Positions 25,693 to 37,700 of a DNA stretch of 64,000 nt are shown one piece after another. Origin of the DNA: Anastatus disparis (lineage: Eukaryota; Arthropoda; Insecta; Hymenoptera; Eupelmidae); contig JAFFSR010000220.1 of NCBI GenBank assembly GCA_017163975.1, forward strand, positions 14,154,001 to 14,218,000, given 5' to 3'. Made by a program: the position numbers and the translations under genes. The notes beneath the pieces are model-generated. The model made no database searches. It saw only the letters and a program-made list of their open reading frames with translations, and was not told the origin of the DNA. The stretch's first letter is position 1, and each line of letters starts with the position of its first letter.

Positions 25693-28600
25693 AATAGCCT
25701 CGAGCTGCAGTTCTCGTTGAGCATACTGCAAGCTCGACAAGTCTTAATAAACACTCCTGTTTTTGTTTCTTATTTTCTTAACTCATTAACTTATAAATTA
25801 ATAAGCTTCTTTCTATCCCACCTTTAAAATGAAAACAACAAAATCAATCATATAAATAGAAAAATTACCAAAAAAAATAATCCAACTATTTTTATTTACA
25901 AACTTTCAACACACGACACACGGGAGAAAGAGAGCGTCCTTGAAGGGAAAATAAAAGAAAAAAAGTATGTCCACCAAGGTAACAAACCGGCCAAAAGAAA
26001 AAAAGAAGAATAAAGAACGGTTAAAGATCCATAACTAAACTCTCTATTTAGCCTAGAGTTGTGATTACATACAGAGAAAATTTAAAGTTTCGCTCGATTT
26101 CACTTACCTGAAACGTTATTTATTCTAAAAAGAATAACACGATACATTAATCAAAAAACATGAAAAAAAAAACGGAAAGAGAGAATGCCTTTTAGGTATA
26201 TACATGGAATGGAGCGCCTACTCTATGTGGCCGATTATCAATTATATTACCCAGTGAAAAGAAAGGAGAACAACTCGCTCTCTCTCGTTGTCGAATGGTC
26301 ATGGCGCAGCTGCACACACATACAGGACACATATATACAGCACATACCTACATATATATACAAACACTTACACAATATTGTCCAACTATCTCCTCTCCGA
26401 GCCTACAACACAAAGTATTTTCTTCTCAATTAGGATATATACTAAATTTTTGGAGTTTAATTTATTTTGCTCTTTGATTATTGCACTTTACGGAAGACTT
26501 CAATTAAACAAACAAAAAATAAAACACACCGAGGTACTTTTTACATCAAAACAACAAATTACAACACGAGATATGCCAAGATGATGATCACTCTCTCTTT
26601 ATGTGTTTCTTTACCTTTTATTTTTTTTCTCTTTCTCTCTCTTTTTTTTGTCCGTCGCTGCGCACTGACCAGCTGCGTGCGCACTGCGCATTCACTTCGC
26701 GTATATTACGTGCATAAGATGCCTATATATGTATGTATATATAGATAAACTTTACGTGCTGTGGTGTTGTTGATCGTCCTTGCCTATATATCTATACTTA
26801 TCAATATTTAGGTGTACTATACGCCAACTACATGAATTTGCGTCAAAATGTTATGGACCAATATTCTTGTTGTTTGAAGAGGGCGCTAAGTTTTTTCTTC
26901 TTTTGGAAAATACTTAAATTAGAATTTTCAGCTTTTACAGCTTGTAATCTTGCAGAGAACAAATTTATCAACAGATTTGAAAATTTGGAGCTTTTTCTAA
27001 ATTGTTTTGACTTGACTAAGAAAAAAATTTATTTTTTCATTATTAATCTACTATAATTTAAAAAATTATTACATTAAAATAATTTTTGAAATTTTTTTTC
27101 ATAGAAACAAATGTTATTTATATAAATTTTTTATCAATATCAAGGTTTGAATCATTAATTATTTTTTTCAAAATTTTTCAATGAACTACAATTACATTGC
27201 GGTGAAGTTTTTGTTTAAATTTTTAACGAATAAAATAAAATATAAACTTTTTAAAAATATAACAATAATCAAAATATTAGCTTTTAATGTGAGAAAAAGG
27301 ATTAAGGAAAGGATCGATGAAAAAATTGTTAAAAAATATTTTATAACCGTCATAAGCAGTATTTATTTCATTTACAATAATCAAATCAGGTATTCGGGCA
27401 CTGTTTGTCAAAAAGAAGATGGTATATATATATAATCAATCGGACTTTAATCGCATTTTCACCTTCTCGACAGGAAAAAAATAAAACAAAACATATCGGT
27501 CACTACAATTCTCGAATGCGTTTAATAATTCGTTATTTATCCAAAATCTCAAAGCCACATCTTCTTTTTTTTATTTCTCACCTTTCTCCTTTTAAAACTT
27601 CTCTACTTAATTTATTTACTCGTAATGCGTGTTATATTATTATTCAATAAACAAACGCCATTGCGATTCTAACTTTTTTTTCGATATTACTTATTTCAAA
27701 ACTTTACCAGTTTTCCTTTTTTTTTTTTATAAATATCTATACGCAAAAGTTTAGTTTTTCGTTTTTCTTAATCATCCGTGGCATTATAAACACCGAACTT
27801 CGAGGCGATACTCTCAAGGCGTATTTTTATTATTTTTTTTTTTAAATCTCCTAGTCTGCTGTAATTAACCATTTCTTCTTATTTTTTTTTAAATTCTCGT
27901 AAAAATTCATTATGCTTATTTTTTCTTTCAACATTGTGTGTCTTTTAAAATTCTTATATTCTCATCAATCGGCGCCGCTCTTTTTTTCGCACTATAATTT
28001 GCGCTGCGATATTTTTCCTTCTCGTTATATTCAATAACAAAATTTGATCGTTTCTTTGTATATTTATACATATAATATTTCTTTATTTGCAATATATAAA
28101 TCGCTTTTTTAAGCGAGAGATCAAGTTTGCATATAATTACTTTGCGCGCGCACATTGCAATGAAAAAGGGAGAATTTTTCTTCTTTTTTTTTTTTTAACT
28201 AGGAGGTAAAATGCGGTTGGACGTAACGAGAGTATACACATTTCTTTAGTTTCTTTCTTTATTTATTTATCAATCTTGCTCTTTGCCTTCAGCATTTTAA
28301 TGCATTTTATTTTTTTTTTTTCGTTTCAAATCTTTGTTTATACATAATTACTAATAGTTATGCCGCAACGGTACGAATAAAGAGATCATGTTCTGCCATC
28401 GTCACTCATTGAACAAAAGTTAATAAGGAATAAGTTTCGCATTACTTTATCTTTTTTATTTCCTTATACAATTAATGTTCGTTTTAATCCTAGGATTTCA
28501 TTATTTGTTATTTTTTTCTTATTTTGCCTTTTATAAACCACCCTTAATTTATACATTTATACACCTAGGATTCCTTTATATCTTAAGGTTTTTTTTCTTA

Positions 28601-31600
28601 TTTATCTTTTTATTCCTTTATTGTTATTATTTCATTAATATTATTATTGTATTTATTATACACATGACATTATGCTTATGAGAACACGCGCGCGCTATAA
28701 CAAACGAGCTTTTTTATTTCTTATTTTCATTGATGCGTACAAAGGTATGTATAATGCAGTATGCTTTTTTTTTCTCGTGTGTGCGTGACATAATTTCACT
28801 TCCGACATGAAATATCAATAAATTATCAATTACACGAGGTTTTTAATAGAAATGGTTTTTCATGCAACAATTAGAGAAATATATAGTACGAATTGAAAGT
28901 TAAAATCCAATTATTAATAAAGTTGCTCGATTCTCAATGGAATATCGATTGTTGTCTATATGTGTGGGTTGAAAAATTTAAGCTTGTATTGATCAGTTAA
29001 AGGTTGCCTTCTCATCAATTATTTGACATTATTCGATTTTCTGCAAACTCTTCAATGTTACCAGAATATCAATACACGTTACATATAAGACAATATTACA
29101 ACAAGCAACAAAATCAAGAAAAGATAATCTTATCAGAATTTTCGTTTTGCATTTAAAATGAATTTTTCTCAATATAATTTATGAAAGAGTTTTTTAAAAA
29201 ATGATAAAATAATTATTATTCAACACTTTATCAGTAATAACCGATATTGAAAATTCATGATTTTTCATGTCGAATTTAGTTAGTCACGTTTCATGCTATT
29301 TACAATGTCGCCTTATCGTGCGTGCGTGCGTACTTACAGCATCGATTATTATATACTTCTCCCTAAAATGCTCGAGGCACCACTGCGAACGACTCTTTAA
29401 ATTTTTTTCTTTCTTTTTCACCTTTAAGCGCGTTTAGAATACGAAAGACTTGCTGATCTGACGTTTTTTTTTTTTTGGTTGTTTGGCGAAGAAAACGTCT
29501 ATGAATTGCTTACAAATATAATACGCTGAACTTGAGCATTAACATAATGATTTCTTAAATATAAAATGAAATTACAATGTAAAATGAGCGATGATTATTA
29601 CGATGAAAAATAATTTAGATAAAATATCATTGAAATAAGTACTTTTGGAAAAATATACAAGTTATTTAGAATTGGCTTAAGTTGCATATAATTTTTAATA
29701 GCATATACTAAAAACGACTTGTATCAATTTATTATTTACGATTTTAAAAAATTTTCCGCTGATTTTATTTAATTTTGTTTGCATAGTTAAGGTCAATCGA
29801 TGGCACAAGATAAGTGATGAAATTTTTCCAAAATAACTTCCTCAATGTCACTAATGAATCACTAAAATGCAGTTATCGATTATTTTTACTGTTTGGAAGA
29901 ATTGTGGCGCCTGCAGAAGCCTTTTAAATAATTCACCGTACTGATAAGTCTAAATTTATAAAAAAACCATTTTATGTAGGAAGTAAAATAAAAATTGACT
30001 CAGAAGTAAAAGTTTTATCAGATTTTTCTTTTTTCTTTTTTAATAGATTGTCGATAATTCACATCTCGCAGTCATGTTTTCTGATCTAAAAATTTAATCA
30101 TTTTAGACGTATGAATTCGAATTATATAACACAATGACTTTGCGCTCATTGTGCAACATTGTTACTATGAAATAATTTTTTTCAATGATTTTAAGGATAT
30201 CTCGTCAAAATTCTATAACGAGAGAACAAGTCTTATCATATACCAAAAAAAATTATATCACCAATTACATACGTACACATACATACAACGTGTAAAATAC
30301 ATTCGATATTCGTATAATAATTTTCTTATTACAATCCAGGCACACAAAAAATTAACGTTATACAAGCACACACGCACGCGCGTGGACGCGGCTGATTCTA
30401 CAAGTCTAGCTCTTTTTTTTTCCCAAATTGAGAACATGCATAATTTTTTTTTTTATCAATTTATTCATTTTTCATATAAAAAAATCAGTCATTATTATTT
30501 TAAATTTAATTCAATTGATCGAAATGCATGCAGCGAAACAATGTTTGCACGATTGTTTTAGACTCTCTTCAAAGAGAGCATATATTTATATACAAAGATT
30601 GTAAGTTGGAACATTTATTTCCATTGGTAATAAATAAAAGTTCACAATTTAATGCATTATGCACGTTCCCTATTGCTCAATTATTACAATTTTTAAGAAC
30701 AACAAATAAAAAAGTGTAATTATACAAATATGCTCTTCTTAATTCAATTCTATATATTTTCATTGTTTAAATAGTCAGCCGTGCAACCTGCAACTTTATA
30801 TTTTCCCTACAATCGTCTATATATTGATTTTACAATTCCTTGTTTACAATTTCCTAGCATTTAATGTTCGATTTTATTTATTTATTTTTTTCTTATATAA
30901 ATGCGAATAAAATTATGCTTTAAGTTTTCTTTCTTATACATTTTACTCTGTCGTTCGCTTGGCAACTCGCCTTTTATAACATTATAAGTTTCTTTAAAAG
31001 TCCATTTTTTTTAACAAACAGTTGGACAACAGCGAACAATATACGTCAACGTTCATTGCGAATCTCAACCTATGCAAGGGAAAATTCTTTCAATCTTACG
31101 TGACATTCGCAGACTTTAGATTTTTATTTCTCTTTACATAGCTTATCAGCGCTTTTGCCTTTTTTCTTCTTTTTCCTATTCCAATCGACATATTTGCAAA
31201 CGTAACTAGACACTGATGTAGATGCTTTTTATATTTTTATAAAATAAATGGTGAACCGTTACTTAAATAATGATAGCAAATAAGATTATTTTAAAATTTT
31301 ATATAAAATGAATAATCATATTCTTAAGTTTATAATATAAACTTGAGGATATGTACTATTTTATAGCTACATAATGAAAAAGAAAATTTTTTAAATGTAA
31401 AAATAATTGAAAATCTAATTATTATTTTTCTGTTGATTAAAATTGTAATTTGTTATAAATTTGTATCAGCGACTAGCTACGATCGCAATACATGATTCGG
31501 ATATCCAAAATGCGCGCATGTAGGCATCGCGTGTACACATCTAAAATACTTGAGAGCTTGTATTATTATTAATTTTTTTAATTATTTATTTTGTTGACTT

Positions 31601-32318
31601 ACTTATTTTTTTCCTAATTTGTCGTGTATAAAGAAAGTCATCTCGACAAAATGTCGCGACGTCAAGACGTTGGATCACAGCCTTATAATTCAAAATGTCA
31701 ACAATATCGGCAGATCGCGCGCACGCGAGTATATATCAAGGGATGCGTTGTACAAGACTCGATCCATTTAAAATGCATTTGCGCTTTAATAAAAATTAAA
31801 ACAAATTGTCATTTAAAATTTTTTGAGCAATGACGCTTGATTTTCAAGCAACATGGACGTGTCGCGTCGCTTTTTAAAGCTTTCACATTGCGCACAATGT
31901 GCATTTTAATTATTTCTTATAAATGATTCTACATTATTAAAATTATGACTTGTTAACGCTCACTATCACACACATTTCAATTAAAAACTTTATCAATCTA
32001 CAATGGAGTTGCACATTTTAATTAATGTTTTACTTTCACAATTTTTTTTTCACAATTAATTACAAAAAGCCTATTAAAAAACAAACAAACAAGTACATCA
32101 AAGACTTCTTTTTTCTAGTGTCATTTGGAGCCTACGTATGCAGACAATTTTTTCGTAAGCTTAAATAACATTATACATGTACATTTATTTATATATTCAG
32201 TGCAAAAAATTGCATGTAGAGAAATTTGTTGTCACGTCTTTATCTTTTTTTTTTTTGTTATTAATGTTTAAAAACTAATGGCAGTAGTTTAGCATCCAAA
32301 AGATCGATGAAAAAAATG
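25693..32318. other. Rab40 upstream region and T-run-rich DNA
   Basis: No conserved coding exon seen. 25.7-26.8 kb should contain the Rab40 5' UTR and promoter. It holds a GC-rich patch with an NRF1-like TGCGCACTGCGCA at 26678-26690. From about 27.4 to 32.3 kb the plus strand carries frequent long T-runs and few A-runs, as expected if it is transcribed as minus-strand 3' UTR. Short open frames here look like chance. Confidence 0.45.
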
Positions 32319-32418
32319 CTAAATTATGTCTCGTACAACGATTCCCAAGATGACACACGAGAGTACAGCTAATGCTCCGGTTATCACATAAAATCTTGTT
32401 TCTTTTGTTATCACGACT
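32319..32418 (-). CDS. Candidate alternative last exon of Dyrk2 encoding a tail anchor
   Basis: Minus-strand exon candidate starting after an acceptor TTATTTTAG at about 32427-32419 and ending in TAG. Read in phase 2 it gives VVITKETR, then a 20-residue hydrophobic stretch starting FYVITGALAV, then RDII and stop. That is the shape of a single C-terminal membrane anchor with charged flanks. The phase is compatible with the Dyrk2 exon ending at 34409, so splicing would give ...WDSLR-VVITKETR.... Codon content is clearly GC-richer than the flanks. It may instead be the last exon of an unrecognised gene, or chance. I do not recognise the sequence. Confidence 0.4.
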
Positions 32419-33055
32419 CTAAAATAACGTGACTTAGAGGAAACAGATTCTCGGCTGATTATCGATAATATTATACGTACGAGGAAACGAGAATTTGTCG
32501 TTTCGTCGATTCTTACGTACAGTCTATTAAGTAATAAAGTAAAAAAAAAAGAAACAAAAGAGAAGAACAAAGAGAAAAAAAACGATTAAAATATAAAAAT
32601 CGATAAAAGTACCAGCGTTTCAGTGCTATACAAAATCAGTACGGTAGAGTGAGAGTAACTCAAAAAAAAAATACCTCGATACACATACGGGAATTATAAA
32701 ACGCAAGAGGAAATAGGCTCGGATGATGCGGAATAATTATCCAATTGTACAATCATTCGAAACTTGGATTAAACATGTTACGCTTGACTGACACTTACTA
32801 AACTACTATTAAAACATTTTCTTAAAAATACAAAATGTTAAGTAATTTTTTGTCAGTTCAATTTATAGTTTTATTTTTTTTATTTTATAACAAATAAATT
32901 CTGTATAAGTATAAATTCTAGAAAATGAAAATTGGTCTTTTTCAAACGTTGATAAAAAGTGCTGCGATAAAAATAATATAATTTGTTGTGCAACAAATAA
33001 TTTCATGCTGATAACGTGTTACATAAAGGTATTTAAAAAGAAATTAAAATAACAT

Positions 33056-33061
33056 TTTATT
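33056..33061 (-). terminator. Candidate poly(A) signal, Dyrk2 short 3' end
   Basis: Minus-strand AATAAA about 550 nt past the RRYAAEM stop codon. It is the first good hexamer I noticed for the exon-4 form. The longer T-run tract further on suggests other 3' ends exist. Confidence 0.3.
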
Positions 33062-33614
33062 CCCTTTATGATAAGTACTACGTCTTTCTGAATTATTGAT
33101 TTATAACAAGACAATAATTTCAAAAGTAGATTTAATTTTCCAGCACATCCATCAAATTTTGACACTAAATTGTGATTCATAGTGTGGGTTTGCCTTAGGT
33201 AATATGAAACTTCGAAGAAGAATGTTTGCAAACACTGAGTTGAAGTAGAGTTTGCGCATGTGCAATCAAAAAAATTCATAGTGCCTAAGGCATAGTTCTT
33301 TAAAGTACTTCTTAAAACTTTACATAAAAAAAAATTTTTGAAAAGGCCTACTTTTCATATTGCAAATACACACTTTTACCGTTTAAAATTGACAAAATAT
33401 TGAGCATAAAAAAACTTTTCTTTAATCAAAACAATGATTAAGAAAAGATTAAACTATCTTTAAAATTGATTAAAGGAAATCAGAATTGTAAAGTATCAAA
33501 ATTTAATCCAAGCCCCGGTTCCGCTATTAAGTATATTATAAAAAAGATGAACTGCATACATAATGGAAAAATAATAATAAGGAAAATAAAGGAGTTGGTG
33601 ATGGACCAAACTCC

Positions 33615-34654
33615 TCACATCTCCGCGGCGTAGCGCCTTATGCCCTGCCAGACGTCTTTATCGACGAGCGACCTGTCGGAGACGCTGCCCAAAGAACCGT
33701 GGGAACTGTGACTATCATGAGACGAGCCGTTGCTGTGTTGCTTTACGTCCTGCAGGCTACGAATTAAAGAAAATAAAGAAAATAACGATTGAAATTGGAT
33801 GCACGCACATTAATAAGCGAGACCAGTTTTTCTCTCTTTTTTTTTGTCTAATGTTCTAAGGCTTCAGTACAAAAATTACTTTAGAATCACTATGTTTACG
33901 ACTTACTTCACACTTATTTTACACTATACAATAAAAAAGACACTTTTATCTAGTTACATTAATAAAATGATTACGTCTTTGAGTAAAACAATTTCTTTTT
34001 TAAATCATATATTACATGAGATGCTTGAAATAAATAAAATCATAGCAATTAAAAGCCGTTTCACTCACGCTTCTTTATATATAATGACGTAAATTAATCG
34101 GTACAATGAATTGTTAATTAAAAAAAAACAATGTAATTACCTATCACAAGACTATTATATCAATCTTTTTCATTAAATTAAAAGGCATATCAGAATTTCT
34201 TGTACCAAAAAAAGAGACTGATAACCAGTAAAATGATTCTAATGTAAAATGAATAAAGCCAGTGTAGAGATTCAGGCAGGTATATTAACTAATGATTAAA
34301 TCTAAATAAAAATAAAAATATAAACAAAGAAAGCTAAAAAATAATCACATTGAAGGCATCTGTAAACTCTCGAATTTGTTTTCTGTATTCTGCAGGGATA
34401 GCGCTTACCTTAGGCTGTCCCACAGAGATTTCGAGTGACATGGTGAATTAGCCTCATCGTGAAAAGCCCTTGTGTGAGGGACTACACAATGGTCATGAAA
34501 GTTTATTCCCGATAATTGTGTATACAGCTTGTTACTAATTTGTGAAGTATTATTAAGGCTTTTTGTCTTCATGCTAGTAACTAATTCGCGCACTTTTTTT
34601 TTTATTACTAGTTTATCTAACGAATTTTGATCTTTTTGTTGTTGCTGTTGTTGT

Positions 34655-34701
<47 letters not shown>

Positions 34702-37700
34702 CTGCTGATGTTGTTGTTGATGCTGTTGCTGCTGCTGTTGTTGTTGTTGATTACAACAACTCGTCGCTTTACTCGAGCCACGACTATTGCCGGACGGGCA
34801 CGTACGCAGACCCAGCGTACCGCTACCCTACCACAAAGCAAATGGATATTTTTGTTAGAAAAAAGATTAATACATAGAAAAATTAGGCATAATCTTTATA
34901 CGATCTTGTGTTTTTACTATAACAAAATGTATAGTATCTTCAAATATTACAGATTTTCGCATAAATATCATTTATATAAAAAACTAAGTTACGTAACCAA
35001 GTTTATTAATGTTCTTTATGAATGTTTTTAAATCAAGAGAAAAATTTATCAATTCCTTCCTAATAACAATAGAAACAAATTTTCATATATAAAGAAATGA
35101 AAAATTCTTTATAGACTATAGTTTATTAATAAATGATTTTTTGAAAAAGTGCATAAAATAAGAATCATAAAACAAAAACTCGCACATTTTTCCTCAACCT
35201 ACAATTTTCTTTTCAACTTATAAATTTAGAAACTTTGCTGTTAATATAAAAATTAGATAAAACATTTTTATTATGAATCGTAGATTCAAATATATAGATA
35301 AAAAAAATTGTTATCTAATTCATTATTTAATTAACTATTTATACGAATTTTCATAAATGAAATAATGATGATGAGTGTTAAAACAAGCGGTCGTGTTTCA
35401 CATGCAAAAAGCGAAGTATTTTGTATGTCTGGCCTCGTATTTCAAAATGAGCTTTTGAATCAGCTTGAATAGCTGTTTTTTTTCTAAGAAATAAAAGTAT
35501 GAATATAAAAAAAATTCTCGTGTTCTAGAAAAAATTTTTTAACAGTATAAATAAATGAAAATTATTAACATTAATTAAAGCGTTAGTTAAGTGTGAAAAC
35601 GTCGTTTAACTTGATATAAATTCTTATCGAAATAATTGTAATTATATTTGTATATTAATTATAAAGTCTATATATTAATACTATTGCGTATAATATTTGA
35701 AATAAATTTTATATTTTATTAACTTTAAAAATTTACGGAATAATATTCGTATTATTTTTACAATTAATGAATCTCGACAATTTATTGTAAATTTTGTAAT
35801 TAAATAATCTAGTCGTAAACCGTAAATATTAAATTAATAATTTAATGAATCTAAAAAGCTTGAATTAAAGTCAAAACAAAATATAAGATTTCTGAAATAA
35901 AACTTATATTATAGAGATAATAAATAAAATAATAATTTTACCTGTATAGAATTAGGCGGCGGTAATGTCTGATATAACGAAGTAGTAAGGCTTGGCAAAT
36001 CATTAGGATTATTAATAATATTTGTTTTACCGGTAGGTAATGGTAAACTTTTATTATCATTAGGTTCAGGTGGCCTGGGCAATCTTCTTCTCAACCAAGC
36101 GTGCCTCAATGCTCTGCCAGGTGTCATTCTCAATTCTGGATCCCATTCCAGACATCTTTCGATAAAATCTAAAAATAACGCGTCGTCGCATCCTTTCAAT
36201 GCGCGTTTCAAACTCTTTGAGCCCGGTGGACCGCGAAATTTGCCGCGTCTCGATAAACCACCGCGCAGTTCAACAGTACCGTCAGCATTAAAACTAACGC
36301 CACTATAACGTGGATAACCTTTGGTACTTATAAATTGACGTGCACGTTTGGCTTTTTCTAATAATCTCGGCGGTGGCATTCCTAATAATTCAATTATACA
36401 GGCTAATTGATCTGGCTCGTCCTCGCCAGGTAACAATGGAAAACCAGTTAATAATTCAGCTAATATACAACCAAGCGACCACATGTCTATTGGCATACCG
36501 TAGGAAGCTCCTAATATTACTTCAGGTGCACGATAGAAACGTGATTGTATGTACGTGTAGACACGTTGATTCTCGTAACAACTTGAGCCGAAGTCTATCA
36601 CCTGTAACAATACCATTAATTTATTAGTATTTTCATTTTAATTAAGATTTTCATATTTAAACTAGCTTTTTTAACATTAATCTTAGAAATTTTATTTATT
36701 TTTTTATAAAATTAGAAAGGTAATTCTAATCTAATATCAGAACTAACATACAATATTTAATGGATTATTCCATTCTATTTACATATACATTTCATCAATC
36801 ATTTTAAATAACTTTTCGTTTGAATTTTAATTCAAAGTATAACGTAATTTAGTTCTTATACTTCATACTAATCTCAAATAAAATGAATTAGGATTAAGTC
36901 TGGAGATAAATAAAATGTTTTGTTTCCAAGACGTAAAAAAAATACTGATAGTGAGTACATATTCGAGATAAATTATAAGTTTATAAATAAACACTGATAA
37001 ATCATGTCGCAATTTGATAAAGACTAGAAGCATTAATTGACTCTAATCTATCATGTTTTAATAATAATGTCATGAAAATTTGACGTGATTTTTAATTTTG
37101 TTTAGACTATTATTTAGAATACCAAATTCCTTTCAACGAAAATTAGTTCTTGTAGAATTGCACGTAGCATCAATCACATATCATCATATAGTCTTATAAA
37201 CTCATTAATGTTTATATTTAATTCGTTATTTAATCGATAAATTTCTGAAGTATTATTAATAAGTTCTTTTAATTAATCATGTACAAACATTTATTGTTGT
37301 ATGTTGACATAATCACTTCTATGTAATTTAATGGGAATGTAAGTTTCTGATAGATAATCAATAAATTATAAATAAGTATTTATATCTCTGTAGGTCGTAT
37401 TCGATTGAATATCTATGGATATTGCATATGTCTTAGTTCGGTGCTCGACTATATTCAAATTTCTATATGCCGGCTGTAACGCAATGAATTACGAATGTAT
37501 TTGGACTATAAAATTTAGACTGACCAAGCGCGCTTAAATGTTTAGTTTGATACAAATCAGCTTTGCTAGTAACAAAAAAAATTCAAACTTGCACATATCA
37601 GTGCAATGATTTTTTATGAAGTTCTTAACCGCAAAAATATTTAAGCATTATTAGAAAAATTTAAAGGTTACTGCCAACAAATTAAATCAAAAACACAAAA

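Noticed and set aside
25693..25740. Rab40 N-terminal extension [12 protein letters not shown]...
   Set aside because: It begins with TTG, not ATG, and an in-frame TAA lies just upstream. The first ATG is 25692.
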